Of a DNA stretch of 64,000 nucleotides, positions 1 to 11,014 are shown piece by piece. Origin of the DNA: Gloeobacter violaceus PCC 7421. GTDB taxonomy: Bacteria; Cyanobacteriota; Cyanobacteriia; Gloeobacterales; Gloeobacteraceae. The notes under the pieces were generated by a model. The model had not been told where the DNA came from and searched no databases. It saw nothing but the letters and a program-made list of their open reading frames with translations. The DNA is taken from assembly GCF_000011385.1 (NCBI RefSeq), contig NC_005125.1, positions 1,240,001 to 1,304,000 of the forward strand, written 5' to 3'. Numbering within the stretch: the first letter of the stretch is position 1; every line of letters begins with the position of its first letter. A program made the position numbers and the translations under genes.

Positions 1-110
1 ACGTGGTGGACGGCAGCTTCTTCCCGTCCTCGGCCGCCGTCAACCCGACCCTCACGATCGTCGCCAACGCCCTGCGGGTGGGCGACCACCTCGCCAAAAG
101 GCTCAGATGA
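1..110 (+). CDS. GMC-family oxidoreductase, C-terminal end (partial)
   Basis: Only the last 35 codons are in the window, read in the frame starting at base 3. They contain DGSFFPSSAAVNPTLTIVA, which matches the conserved C-terminal motif of FAD-dependent GMC oxidoreductases (the Asn-Pro segment near the active site). The family oxidises alcohols, sugars or gluconate-like substrates with FAD. Its position beside a debranching-enzyme relic and glucose-metabolism genes fits a sugar oxidoreductase, but the substrate cannot be read from this end. The 5' part lies outside the window. Confidence 0.85.
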   Translation, partial: VVDGSFFPSSAAVNPTLTIVANALRVGDHLAKRLR

Positions 111-374
111 GGCGATGGTAATCGCGTTTGGACCCGAGCTCTGGTCGGACCTGGAGGCGGGCGCAGGGTAGCCTTCCCTGTGAGGCTCCCCTGGTTATAC
201 ACGCCCGGCCAGCCGACAATGGCACCACAGGGCACTACGCAGCTGCAGGTCGGGGAGGCTCATCGGCTTCTATCGCCTGGACGACGGTGTGCGGACCAGC
301 TTTGCAACAGGTAGAGATATGTGGCCGGAAATCGAGGAAGTGTTGCGGCGCAAACGGGGGAGGCAGGCGTAGGG
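111..374. other. Intergenic stretch without a convincing gene
   Basis: Between the GMC stop and the MntA start no frame has a recognisable family. A short plus-strand frame ending just before the MntA start (about 246-372, with RDMWPEIEEVLRRKRG) could be the tail of a decayed gene, but I do not recognise it. The stretch probably holds the junction where the toxin-antitoxin segment was inserted. Confidence 0.4.
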
Positions 375-716
375 ATGAACGGTGAATTGCGATCGATCAG
401 TACAGAGGACACATCCTTGATACCCCGACGTCAGGGGGTACTCGAATGCCTGCGTTGCCATTGGCCTGAAATTCAGAGCTACGGTGTCAAGACTATAGCT
501 GTGTTTGGCTCCACTGCCAGGGATGAAGCTCGTCCTGACTCAGACGTAGATCTGCTTGTCGAATTCGAGGCTGATGCGCGTGTCACCTTCTATCAATTTT
601 GTGATTTGCAAGATTACCTGGAGTCTATCTTGAGAATTCGTGTCGATCTGGGAACTTTCGACTCTCTACGTCCAAGAACAGCAGCAAAGATTTTGAAAGA
701 AGCTGTGTATGTCTGA
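375..716 (+). CDS. mntA: MntA-type antitoxin: minimal nucleotidyltransferase
   Basis: The 113-aa protein has the MNT nucleotidyltransferase motif GSTARDEARPDSDVDLL, i.e. GS-x10-DxD with Asp57 and Asp59 as metal ligands. In characterised MntA/HepT modules this enzyme AMPylates the HEPN toxin on a tyrosine and so neutralises it. I chose ATG 375 (preceded by GTAGGG) over the GTG at 321, because the extra N-terminal codons have no family character. Its last 8 bases overlap hepT, the usual coupling in these modules. The segment is visibly less GC-rich than the sugar genes around it, which fits acquisition by transfer. Confidence 0.88.
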   Translation: MNGELRSISTEDTSLIPRRQGVLECLRCHWPEIQSYGVKTIAVFGSTARDEARPDSDVDLLVEFEADARVTFYQFCDLQDYLESILRIRVDLGTFDSLRPRTAAKILKEAVYV

Positions 717-1101
717 ACGCCTTTTCGATCTACGTCTACTCGATATTCTGGATGCCACTGAGCGTATCCAGCAGTACATAGAGGGCGTAGCCGAGGCGGA
801 GTTTCTTGAGAATCGGCTGCTCATCGATGCAGTCGTCTACAACTTGATTCAGATAGGCGAAGCGGTAGCAAACCTGCCTCAAGATTTCAAGGACGCACAC
901 GATGAGATTCCGTGGTCAAAGATAAAACGTATGCGCGACTTTGCAGCGCATCAGTATTTTCGGCTGAGTCCCTCTATCGTGTGGGAAACAATCGGCTCCG
1001 CCCTGCCAGAGCTGGTGTCATTGATTTGTGAGACAGTTGCAACACGGTCGCAGTCCGACACGGACGATAGTGAGCGATCAGATTCAGGCTCAAGCGCGTA
1101 G
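709..1101 (+). CDS. hepT: HepT-type HEPN ribonuclease toxin (DUF86)
   Basis: This 130-aa protein has the HEPN/DUF86 architecture. Its catalytic motif R-x4-H-x-Y is present as RDFAAHQY, residues 76-83. His81 and Arg76 would form the RNase site, and Tyr83 is the residue AMPylated by MntA in studied pairs. The internal NLIQIGEAVANL stretch is typical of the family. It overlaps mntA by 8 bases, so the two are translationally coupled. The Ser/Asp-rich C-terminal 20 residues extend past the usual end and may come from the flanking relic DNA. Both halves look intact, so this is probably a working toxin-antitoxin pair. Confidence 0.9.
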   Translation: MSERLFDLRLLDILDATERIQQYIEGVAEAEFLENRLLIDAVVYNLIQIGEAVANLPQDFKDAHDEIPWSKIKRMRDFAAHQYFRLSPSIVWETIGSALPELVSLICETVATRSQSDTDDSERSDSGSSA

Positions 1102-1222
1102 GGCAGAACTCGCTGCAGAACTTCAGCAGGATCGTCTCGCCAGAGAACAGACCGAACGCCGAGCGGAATAGTTGGCTGAATATCTGCGCACCCTCGGATT
1201 CGACCCGGACAATCTCCCTCCA
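1091..1222 (+). pseudogene. Relic of an Uma2-family protein, C-terminal end
   Basis: One frame reads a charged helix (RAELAAELQQDRLARE), an in-frame TAG at 1169-1171, then LAEYLRTLGFDPDNLPP. Charged heptad-like helices followed by a leucine-rich 'LGxDPDNLP' tail are the usual C-terminus of cyanobacterial Uma2 (DUF820) restriction-endonuclease-like proteins. The rest of the gene is missing and the stop interrupts the frame, so it is dead. An intact Uma2 gene lies at 45878. Confidence 0.7.
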
Positions 1223-1251
1223 GGCTCTGGAAGCTCTCGCGGTGGGCGGAT

Positions 1252-1368
1252 CTTGGCACCATAAGCGAAATCTTCGACGGCGAAGCGCCCTTTGCCCCCC
1301 GCGGCTGCATCGCCCAGGCCTGGTCGGTGGCCGAGGTGTTGAGGGCCTGGCTCGCCTACTGGGGCTGA
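1252..1368 (+). pseudogene. Relic of a glycogen debranching enzyme, C-terminal end
   Basis: The frame reads LGTISEIFDGEAPFAPRG, CIAQAWSVAEVLRAW and a TGA stop. ISEIFDG followed by PRGC-AQAWSVAE is the conserved C-terminal signature of bacterial amylo-alpha-1,6-glucosidases (debranching enzymes). Only about 38 codons remain; no start or catalytic part is present upstream, where the Uma2 relic and the toxin-antitoxin pair lie. It was probably once a member of the sugar cluster that continues leftward from 1941. Confidence 0.75.
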
Positions 1369-1380
1369 GCCCCGTGGGAA

Positions 1381-1941
1381 TCAAATCCTTGCGTCGATGT
1401 GCTCAAGCCGGATGTCCACCTCGCGTTCGACGAAGTCCCATTCCCGCGTCACCCGGAGCCGGTCGAGGAGATCTTCGAAGGCGTGGGTGTGCTCCGGGGC
1501 GTACTCGAACCAGGTGAGAAAATCGAACGGCTCGCCGATGTCGCGGCAGTGGTGAAGGCGGCGGGCGACCGCCGGAAGGAACTCCATGCCGATCGCCGTG
1601 TGGTGCGACGTCTCCTCGAAGATGGCCCGCCGCTCGTCCTGGGCCAGTTCCCACCACCGGGCCGATTTTTTGATCGGGATCAGCGCGGCGCAGCGCGCCT
1701 CCGGGCGGGCCAGCGCCGGTTGGCGCTCCCGCAGGGCATCCACCTCGGGCCGCGTGGCATAACGCACGTTGCTCGTCAGGCCGCGAAGAACCCACGCCGC
1801 CTCTGAAGCCGATTCCGCCCATTCCCCCTGTACGATCTGCAGTCTTTCGACTGCCTCCAGACCGGCCCCCCGAAGGCCGTCCAACCGGGCGACCCGCCAC
1901 GGACCCCGCTTCCCGCCCAAAAACGAATACCTGTTGTCCAT
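1381..1941 (-). CDS. Chlorite dismutase-like heme protein
   Basis: The 186-aa sequence matches the short (dimeric-type) chlorite dismutase family. The core GMEFLPAVARRLHHCRD, then FLTWFEY and a C-terminal RLRVTREW segment, correspond to the region that carries the proximal heme histidine. Family members either decompose chlorite to chloride and O2 or are heme proteins of unknown role; the sequence alone does not settle which. ATG 1941 has GGAGG five bases upstream. It heads leftward next to the glucose dehydrogenase, in the same direction but separated by the relic DNA. Confidence 0.75.
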   Translation of the reverse strand: MDNRYSFLGGKRGPWRVARLDGLRGAGLEAVERLQIVQGEWAESASEAAWVLRGLTSNVRYATRPEVDALRERQPALARPEARCAALIPIKKSARWWELAQDERRAIFEETSHHTAIGMEFLPAVARRLHHCRDIGEPFDFLTWFEYAPEHTHAFEDLLDRLRVTREWDFVEREVDIRLEHIDARI

Positions 1942-2004
1942 GCGACCTCCGAAAAGGCCCCGCGGCCCTCTGGTACTTACGGCAAGTTTACAATCGGGCC
2001 GCGA

Positions 2005-3111
2005 CTAGACAATAGGAGCGATCTCGCAAAAGACTTTGATTGCTCCTTTTGCCTCGGTCAGGGTGTCGATCAACTCCTGGTAGTTCTCCAGGCCCTCGAC
2101 CGGGTGGGTGAGCAGCTTCGCAAGCCAGCCGGGATACTGCATTTCGGCGAGACAAAAGTCCCGGACGCCCAGTTCAAAGTACTCGCGGTTGGCATTGACC
2201 GTGCCGACGACGACTTTGTTGCCCAGCACAAAACCCAGGTTGATCCGGTCGGCCGGGATCTCGATGTTGCGCCCGCCGCCCGTCACGCTCGACAAAACGA
2301 GCACGCCGTTTTTGCCGAGGATGTTCATCGCCTCAAAGACCAGCGGAGCAAAGCCGGTCGCCTCGAAGATGAGGTCGAAGGGGCCGTGCGCCTTCGAGGC
2401 TTCCGCCAGGCTTAGATCCTGGCTGCTGTGGTAGCAGCCGCCGATTTGTTCGACGAGTTCCGAGTTGAGATAAGGCGGGCGGGTGCGGGCGAAGGTACAC
2501 ACTTCCAGTCCCCTCAGGCGCAGTGCCAGGGTGGCAAGCAGCCCGATCGTGCCCGCCCCGAGCACCGCCGCCCGCTTCGGCTGCCAGACCCGCAACCGCC
2601 GCTGGATCTCGTAGGCTTGGTGGATGCCCTTTTCGATGACGCTGGCGGGTTCGAGCAATACCCCGGTCGCCTTCAGTCCCGGGGGCACTTTGACGATGTA
2701 CTCGGGCTCGTCGACGTAGTACTCGGTGAGAAAGCCGTGGCGGAGGCTGATGCCGCGCTCGTAGTAGGTGTCGTCGAGGGTCATGTCGTACTGGCCGATC
2801 CGGTCGTAGATGCTGCTGCCCGGCCGGCGCACCGTGGCGACGACGACATCGCCGACGGATAGTTCGGTGACCTGCGATCCGACGGCTTCGACGACGCCGA
2901 AGCTCTCGTGCCCGATCACCAGAAAATCGTAGCCGGGCGGAGCCGTCCCGTATTCGGCGGCGTTGATCTCTTTGTCGGTGCCGTCCACGCCGACGCACAG
3001 AATCTTGACCAGGACGCCCCGGCCGCCTGGGACATCGTCCACGCCCGGCTTGGGCAGGTTGGCGAGGTGGATGCTGTTGGGTTGACCGGGAAAAACAGCG
3101 ATCGCTTTCAT
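2005..3111 (-). CDS. Zinc/NAD(P)-dependent glucose 1-dehydrogenase (MDR family)
   Basis: The 368-aa medium-chain dehydrogenase has a GroES-like N-terminal half with [12 protein letters not shown] (catalytic zinc region) and a Rossmann fold with [15 protein letters not shown] at about residue 185. The spacing and the [15 protein letters not shown] segment resemble archaeal and bacterial glucose 1-dehydrogenases, which oxidise glucose to gluconolactone with NAD(P)+. It sits with glucokinase and G6PD, so glucose can be taken either through direct oxidation or through phosphorylation. The start at 3111 fits the family N-terminus (MKAIAVFPG). Confidence 0.85.
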   Translation of the reverse strand: MKAIAVFPGQPNSIHLANLPKPGVDDVPGGRGVLVKILCVGVDGTDKEINAAEYGTAPPGYDFLVIGHESFGVVEAVGSQVTELSVGDVVVATVRRPGSSIYDRIGQYDMTLDDTYYERGISLRHGFLTEYYVDEPEYIVKVPPGLKATGVLLEPASVIEKGIHQAYEIQRRLRVWQPKRAAVLGAGTIGLLATLALRLRGLEVCTFARTRPPYLNSELVEQIGGCYHSSQDLSLAEASKAHGPFDLIFEATGFAPLVFEAMNILGKNGVLVLSSVTGGGRNIEIPADRINLGFVLGNKVVVGTVNANREYFELGVRDFCLAEMQYPGWLAKLLTHPVEGLENYQELIDTLTEAKGAIKVFCEIAPIV

Positions 3112-3153
3112 AGGTTCGGTTCCTGTCGGGTTTGGGCGAACTGGGTCGGGGCG

Positions 3154-5844
<2,691 letters not shown>

Positions 5845-6049
5845 GGCATGTTCCTCCGGGAGGTCGAATGGGCATCTACCGGTTGCGGAAGGTGCCGTTG
5901 GGAAGGACACGGTGCGTCCGGCCGACCGAGGTCGAACCACCGGTAACCGGGCGATGGGCTTGCCCGTGAAGGTGGAGCACAGGCGCTACAAACAAAACGA
6001 TGTCAAAATCTTGTCCATGAGGGATCTTGAGCGCCGCGGCCCACTGCCG

Positions 6050-7033
6050 CTAGATCAAAGTTTGCATGGCGCAGTGGGCCGCTCCAAGCAGGGCGGCCCG
6101 ATCGTTGAGGATGACGCGCACCGGCATCGCCTCTAAAAGCGGGCGCAGACGCCCCTTGGCAAGAAACGCCTCCAAAAATGCCGGTCCTTTGAGCCGCTCC
6201 ACCAGTTTGGGGGCGATGCCGCCCCCCAAAAACACCCCGCCTAGGGCGGCGACCTTCAGGGCGAGATTGCCCGCCTCTGCACCGTACAGGACAATCAGCA
6301 AATCGAGGGCCTGTTCGCACAACCAGGACTTGCCCGCGAGCGCCACCTGCGAGATGACCGCCGCCGGGTTGGGATGGTTGCGAAGCTCCTCGGTGAGCCA
6401 GTTGGGTTCCTCCCCGCGCCGGGTGTCCCGCAGAAATTGATAGATATTCACCAGTCCCGGACCGGAGAGCACCCGCTCCCAGCTCACATGGGCAAAGCGC
6501 ACCCGCAGATGGTGCAGCAACTCGATCTGCAGCGCGTCGCCGGGCGCAAAATCGGTGTGGCCGCCCTCGGTGGCAAAGGGCCGATGCCGCCTGCCATCCC
6601 AAAACAAACCCGCCTCCCCAAGCCCCGTTCCGGCGGCGATCACCGCCTGGTTGCCCATCGCATCCGCCGCGCCCGGGTTGAGTACGGCAAAATCCGCCGG
6701 TCCCAGCAGCGCAATGCCGTGGGCGTTGGCCTCCAGATCGTTAATCAGTCCCACCGTCGGCAGCTTGAGCCCGGCAGCCAGGGTGGAGGCGTCGATCGAC
6801 CAGGGCAGGTTGGTCGTCTCGGCCCGGCCCCGCCTGACCGGCCCCGCCACCCCGAAGCAGGCGGCGGCGACCCGCAGATGGTACTCAGAAATAAAAAGAT
6901 AGACGATTTGGTCGAGACTGGAGTAATCCCGGCTGGCATAGGTCTCGGAGACGATCGGCATCAAGTTGCCCGCGACCGGCTCGAAGCCGGCCAGCCGCGT
7001 GTTGGTTCCGCCCACATCACCCGCAAGAATCAT
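6050..7033 (-). CDS. glk: Glucokinase
   Basis: The 327-aa protein starts MILAGDVGGTNTRLAGFE, the phosphate-1 motif of the bacterial glucokinase family. Other motifs are LINDLEANAHGI (the catalytic Asp), AAGTGLGEA (phosphate 2) and ATEGGHTDF. It phosphorylates glucose to glucose-6-phosphate with ATP. ATG 7033 is chosen over upstream codons by the motif at the very N-terminus. Its start overlaps the end of zwf by 17 bases, so the two are one operon and the kinase product passes directly to the next enzyme. Confidence 0.93.
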   Translation of the reverse strand: MILAGDVGGTNTRLAGFEPVAGNLMPIVSETYASRDYSSLDQIVYLFISEYHLRVAAACFGVAGPVRRGRAETTNLPWSIDASTLAAGLKLPTVGLINDLEANAHGIALLGPADFAVLNPGAADAMGNQAVIAAGTGLGEAGLFWDGRRHRPFATEGGHTDFAPGDALQIELLHHLRVRFAHVSWERVLSGPGLVNIYQFLRDTRRGEEPNWLTEELRNHPNPAAVISQVALAGKSWLCEQALDLLIVLYGAEAGNLALKVAALGGVFLGGGIAPKLVERLKGPAFLEAFLAKGRLRPLLEAMPVRVILNDRAALLGAAHCAMQTLI

Positions 7034-8555
7034 GGTCCGCTCTCCGCCACTGCCGACCGTCGCGCCCGAGCAACTCCTCCGCCTGCTGCGGACCCCAACT
7101 GCCGGCCGGATAGGTGACCAGGTCGGCAGTTGAATCGTTCCAGGCAGCAAAGATCGGTTCGACGACCTGCCAGGCCGCCTCCACCGTATCCGAGCGCTGA
7201 AACAGGGTAGCATCGCCCATCATGCAGTCGTAGAGCAACGTTTCATAGCCGATCGCCCGCTCGCCGCCGAAGTGGCGATTGTAGCAAAAGTCCATGCCGA
7301 CGCCGGCCATGCGCACCGCCGGTCCCGGCACTTTGGCGCCGAATTCGAGGCTGATGCGCTCCTCCGGCTGGATGTGGAGCACCAGATAGTTGGGTGTGAG
7401 GCGCTCCACCGGCGTGTCGCGAAACATCGCGTAGGGCGCCTGCTTGAAGCGGATGGCGATCTCGGTGCTGCGCCTGGCCAGGGCCTTGCCGGTGCGCAGA
7501 TAAAAGGGCACCCCCGCCCACCGCCAGTTGTCGACGGCGAGTTTGAGGGCGACGAACGTCTCGGTGGTCGAATCCGGCGCCACCCGCGGCTCGGCGCGGT
7601 AGTCCGGCAGTGCCCGCTCCCCGACCGTACCCGCGGCGTACTGAGCGCGCACGACGTGGGTGGAGATCTGGGCGGGCTTGAGGGTCTGGACGGCTTCCAG
7701 CAGCTTGGTCTTTTCGGTGCGCACGGCGTCGGCCCCGAAGCAGGTGGGCGGCTCCATCGCGGTGAGGGCCAGCAACTGGAAAAGATGGTTGGGCACCATG
7801 TCCCTGAGCGCCCCGGCCCGCTCGTAGTAACCGCCCCGCTTTTCGACCCCGACGCTCTCGGCGACGGTGATCTGCACGTGGTCGATGTGGTTGCGGTTCC
7901 AGAGGGGCTCGAACAGGCCGTTGGCGAAGCGCAGGACCAGGATGTTCTGGACGGTTTCTTTGCCCAGGTAGTGATCGATGCGGTAGACCTGGCTTTCGGA
8001 GAGGTCGCGCCGGAGGCGGGCGTTGAGGGCTTGGGCGGAGGCGAGATCCTGACCGAAGGGTTTTTCGAGGACGACGCGTCGCCAGTGACCGGTCTCCTCG
8101 CGGGACAGCCCAGCCCAGCCCAACTGCTCGACAATGCCGCCGAAGTGCTCAGGGGCGGTCGCCAGATAAAATAGCGTGTTGCCGTCCGTGTTGAATTCGG
8201 CTTCCGCCTCGGCCAGCCGCTGCCGCAGGCGGGCGTAGGTATCGGGAGCTTCGAAGTTGGCTTCCAGATAAAAAAATCGCTGCGCAAGGGCATCCCAGAC
8301 GGCCGGATTGACTGCAGCAGTGCCATGGCGCTGCAGCGCCTCGCCCAGTTGTGTCCGAAAATTCGTGTCGGTGAGCGGGGCGCGGGCCAGCCCGATCAAG
8401 ACAAATTTTTCACCTAATAGCCCGCCCGCGGCCAGGTTATAGAGCGCCGGCACCAGTAGCCGACCGGTAAGATCTCCAGCCGCCCCGAAGACGACCATCG
8501 CGCAGGGTCCAGCCGGTGGGGCGATTGGGAAGGGCGTCGTCGAATCGGTTGCCAT
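7017..8555 (-). CDS. zwf: Glucose-6-phosphate 1-dehydrogenase
   Basis: 512 aa. VVFGAAGDLTGRLLVPALYN is the N-terminal NADP-binding motif; RIDHYLGKETVQNIL holds the catalytic substrate-binding site. It makes 6-phosphogluconolactone and NADPH, the entry step of the oxidative pentose phosphate route that cyanobacteria use in the dark. The start at 8555 follows the stop of the gnd stub by only 5 bases; the GGAGGG at the end of that stub serves as ribosome site, so zwf translation is probably coupled to the stub. The ORF upstream of 8555 in this frame is not family-like. Confidence 0.95.
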   Translation of the reverse strand: MATDSTTPFPIAPPAGPCAMVVFGAAGDLTGRLLVPALYNLAAGGLLGEKFVLIGLARAPLTDTNFRTQLGEALQRHGTAAVNPAVWDALAQRFFYLEANFEAPDTYARLRQRLAEAEAEFNTDGNTLFYLATAPEHFGGIVEQLGWAGLSREETGHWRRVVLEKPFGQDLASAQALNARLRRDLSESQVYRIDHYLGKETVQNILVLRFANGLFEPLWNRNHIDHVQITVAESVGVEKRGGYYERAGALRDMVPNHLFQLLALTAMEPPTCFGADAVRTEKTKLLEAVQTLKPAQISTHVVRAQYAAGTVGERALPDYRAEPRVAPDSTTETFVALKLAVDNWRWAGVPFYLRTGKALARRSTEIAIRFKQAPYAMFRDTPVERLTPNYLVLHIQPEERISLEFGAKVPGPAVRMAGVGMDFCYNRHFGGERAIGYETLLYDCMMGDATLFQRSDTVEAAWQVVEPIFAAWNDSTADLVTYPAGSWGPQQAEELLGRDGRQWRRADHDSCG

Positions 8556-8560
8556 CGTCC

Positions 8561-8728
8561 TTACCCTCCCGCGCCGGTGTGCTCGGTGTGCTCGCCGAAC
8601 TGAAAGCGCACCGCCGAGAGCACTTTCTCGGCGGTGCGGTTGTAGACTACACACTCGTGACCGTGGCGCAGCAGGCGCCGGACGATGTTGGCGCCCATGC
8701 GCCCGAGTCCTATCATGCCAAGTTGCAT
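8561..8728 (-). pseudogene. gnd: 6-phosphogluconate dehydrogenase reduced to joined N- and C-terminal ends
   Basis: A 55-codon ORF from ATG 8728 (GGAG upstream) begins [20 protein letters not shown], the NADP-binding N-terminus of the short bacterial 6-phosphogluconate dehydrogenase. After about 35 codons it passes straight into [15 protein letters not shown], which resembles the C-terminal end of the same family (usual length near 300-330 aa). The whole catalytic middle is absent, without loss of frame. It cannot be an active enzyme. The preserved start, ribosome site and stop next to zwf suggest it is kept as a leader for zwf translation; this is inference. Confidence 0.8.
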
Positions 8729-8776
8729 CGCGTTGTCTCCTCAATGGGGCGCCGGGTGGGCTTACGGTGAATTTTT

Positions 8777-10036
8777 TCAGGCGGCCATGCCCGAGCGCGG
8801 CCACAGTAAATCGGTCAACCAGTAGGCGGTGGCCTTGAAGCTGTAAATCGGCGTGGGCAACAGCCCCAGATAGCGCAACTGGCGGATGAGCAGACCGAGG
8901 CGGCCCGCTATCTCGTAGCGATCGAAGACTTCCACCGCCCCTTCGCCCAAGCCGAGTTTCATCATCGTTCCTAATTGGCGCACGGGGGCTACCGCGATCT
9001 GCCGCCCGCGCGCGAGGGCTTCGATGTTGTAGGCGATCGCCTCGCCCTCCTGGTAGGCGGCCTGGGCCGTGGTGGGCTGCGGATGGTCCGGGTCGAGGGC
9101 CAGATCCCCCCCGGCAAAGACTTCCGGAAAATTCGGCAACTGCCAGGTCGGGGTGACCAGCAGGCGTCCGTTTTTGTTGTACCCTTCCGGGGACAACCCC
9201 TGAAGCTTGAACGGCATCGTCGCCCCACCGCCGCCGCCCGTCCAGACGACGGCCGCGGCCGGGATTATTTCGGCGGTGCCTTCGCGCTCGTAGTACACCC
9301 CGTCCGGCTCGACCTTTTTGACCGACGCCCCCAGAACCACCTCCACCGGCACAGCGCGCCGGGCGAGCGCGTCCACGGCGGTCTTGCGCAGGTAGAGGCT
9401 CATGTCCTGGGGCAATAGCTGCATTCCCCTTTGCAACAGCGCCACGCGCACCTCCCGGCCGGCGCCCCCCAACCGGGTGAAGCTCGCGGGCAGCCAGTCG
9501 GCGAGCGTCGCCGCCAGTTCGATACCCGCGGGTCCGCCGCCCACCACCGCTACCGTCAGCAGCCGTTTTCGCTCGTCCGGCCCGCCAAGCTGGGTTGCCC
9601 GCTGCAGGCAGAGGCGCAAGTGCTGCCGCAATTTGAGCACCTCTTCGCCCGTGCGCAAAAAATAAGCGTGCCGGTTGTCCGGCCCAGTGCTGCCGACAGC
9701 CCCGCCCAGAGCCAGCACCAGATTGCTGTAAGCGTAAGAAAGTCCTGATTCCAACTCCACCCAGCGCCCTTCCAGGTCAATAGTCTGCACTGCATCCTGG
9801 ATAAAGGTGATGCGGCTGCCGCGCAGCAACTCTTCGAAGCGCGGCCAGACCTGGTAGACGTCCATCTCGCCGCTCAGCAACTCATAAAGTAAGGGCTTGA
9901 ACGAAAAGCGCTCCGAGCGGTCGACGAGCACGACCGGGTGGGGATAGCGCCGACGGTTGAGGCGCAGGGCGGTAAACAGGCCAGTGAACCCCCCGCCCAG
10001 AATCACGGTGCGGTCGCTGGGCATCATGGTCGGCAT
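8777..10036 (-). CDS. ndh: Type II NADH dehydrogenase (NAD(P)/FAD oxidoreductase)
   Basis: The 419-aa flavoprotein has two nucleotide-binding motifs: VILGGGFTGLFTALRLN near the N-terminus (FAD) and VAVVGGGPAGIELAATLADW near residue 170 (NADH). A late FAD contact, FAGGDLALDP, and a hydrophobic C-terminal region follow. NDH-2 enzymes pass electrons from NAD(P)H to quinone without pumping protons. ATG 10036 was chosen because the FAD motif lies about ten residues after it. It lies upstream of the gnd-zwf-glk genes in the same direction and could reoxidise the reduced nucleotide they make. A terminator hairpin separates it from the DM13 gene. Confidence 0.85.
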   Translation of the reverse strand: MPTMMPSDRTVILGGGFTGLFTALRLNRRRYPHPVVLVDRSERFSFKPLLYELLSGEMDVYQVWPRFEELLRGSRITFIQDAVQTIDLEGRWVELESGLSYAYSNLVLALGGAVGSTGPDNRHAYFLRTGEEVLKLRQHLRLCLQRATQLGGPDERKRLLTVAVVGGGPAGIELAATLADWLPASFTRLGGAGREVRVALLQRGMQLLPQDMSLYLRKTAVDALARRAVPVEVVLGASVKKVEPDGVYYEREGTAEIIPAAAVVWTGGGGGATMPFKLQGLSPEGYNKNGRLLVTPTWQLPNFPEVFAGGDLALDPDHPQPTTAQAAYQEGEAIAYNIEALARGRQIAVAPVRQLGTMMKLGLGEGAVEVFDRYEIAGRLGLLIRQLRYLGLLPTPIYSFKATAYWLTDLLWPRSGMAA

Positions 10037-10121
10037 CGGCAGATTCCTGTGTCGAGTGCGTTTCGCTAGATAGCTGATTCTTTCCGCTCCCTCCCGGTCG
10101 ACGAAGGCACGCTCCAGGGAG

Positions 10122-10170
10122 GGGCAAAGGAGCGCCGAACCCGTCTGCGCTCCTTTGCCCGTGGCTTTTT
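10122..10170. terminator. Strong hairpin with T-run between DM13 gene and ndh
   Basis: GGGCAAAGGAGCGC (10122-10135) and its perfect complement (10147-10160) form a 14-bp stem with an 11-base loop. On the plus strand this is followed by GTGGCTTTTT, as in a Rho-independent terminator. Both neighbouring genes run leftward, where the hairpin forms equally well but lacks a good T-run. It may therefore shield ndh from DM13 transcription or stop antisense transcription. Confidence 0.6.
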
Positions 10171-10176
10171 CCCCAA

Positions 10177-10650
10177 TTAGCGGTCGATCTTGGCGTAGGC
10201 CAGGGTGACATCGAACTTTTTGCACCAGATGGCGATCGAGCCGTAGTCTTTGACGTTGAGATTGGTCGGGATGGCGTAGCGCTGGTCTCCCTTGCGGCTG
10301 ACCAGGGCTCCCAAATCGACGTACTTCTTGGGGTCGTAGGTCTTCTTGGGCGGAGCGGCGTCTTTGTAGAGCGTCATCCGGATGGCGGGTGCTTCGCCGA
10401 TGGTAAAGTCCTCGCTCAGTTGAACGTAGGACTTGCCGTTCTCGACGACGATGCGTCCGGTGCCGGTGGTTTTGGCGTCGACACTGACGAGGCTCAAAGG
10501 TGGGGTTTCCACAGAGCCCGCCATGGCGCCAGGGTTGGAGTCGCTCACGGTGGATTGCGCCATCAGCCCGGTGGAGCCGGAGCGGGCCGCCGGAGCGATC
10601 GCAAGCGCGGCGCCCAGGACGAGGGTGAGGGCAACAATAGCTTTGGACAT
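10177..10650 (-). CDS. Exported DM13-domain protein
   Basis: 157 aa from ATG 10650 with GAGG eight bases upstream. An N-terminal signal (ALTLVLGAALAIAPAARS) is followed by a DM13 domain with the typical core DLGALVSRKGDQRYAIP and a late IAIWCKKFDVTLAYA. DM13 domains have been proposed to take part in redox or electron-transfer reactions at a conserved cysteine (here in WCKKF); the real function is unknown. Divergent to the DoxX gene, whose family is also often tied to redox or membrane quality functions. Confidence 0.8.
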   Translation of the reverse strand: MSKAIVALTLVLGAALAIAPAARSGSTGLMAQSTVSDSNPGAMAGSVETPPLSLVSVDAKTTGTGRIVVENGKSYVQLSEDFTIGEAPAIRMTLYKDAAPPKKTYDPKKYVDLGALVSRKGDQRYAIPTNLNVKDYGSIAIWCKKFDVTLAYAKIDR

Positions 10651-11014
10651 TGGAATATCCTCAATATCTGAAGGTAGTCTGCGGACGCGGGCGAAACCGC
10701 ACAGGCCCGTCGCACAAAGCTGTGAACGTGATCTGTGCTTTTCGAGCAGCTTGGGCCCATTATGGGCGGCAAGATCCGGGCCGTCGGCGAAGTTGTACCG
10801 GTTAATCGACAAGATAAGCCTCGGCACCGGCGCAGATGGCGGGAGCCCCCGGCTGCCGACAGCGAAAGTGCACAGTGCGAATGGTTGACTGTCGGGCACC
10901 ATTGCCCCCGTCGGACCGTAAACTTCACCGCTAAGTTGGCTATCTCTTGCCTGATCGGTCAGCGAATCAACAACAGTGGTCAAGCATGGTGCACCCCCAA
11001 CTGTGGAGAACAGG
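10651..11014. promoter_or_regulatory. Divergent intergenic region, DM13 gene / DoxX gene
   Basis: The 364-base gap separates the leftward DM13 gene from the rightward DoxX gene, so it must hold promoters for both. I see no clear -35/-10 pair and no recognisable gene, RNA or repeat in it. Confidence 0.35.
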
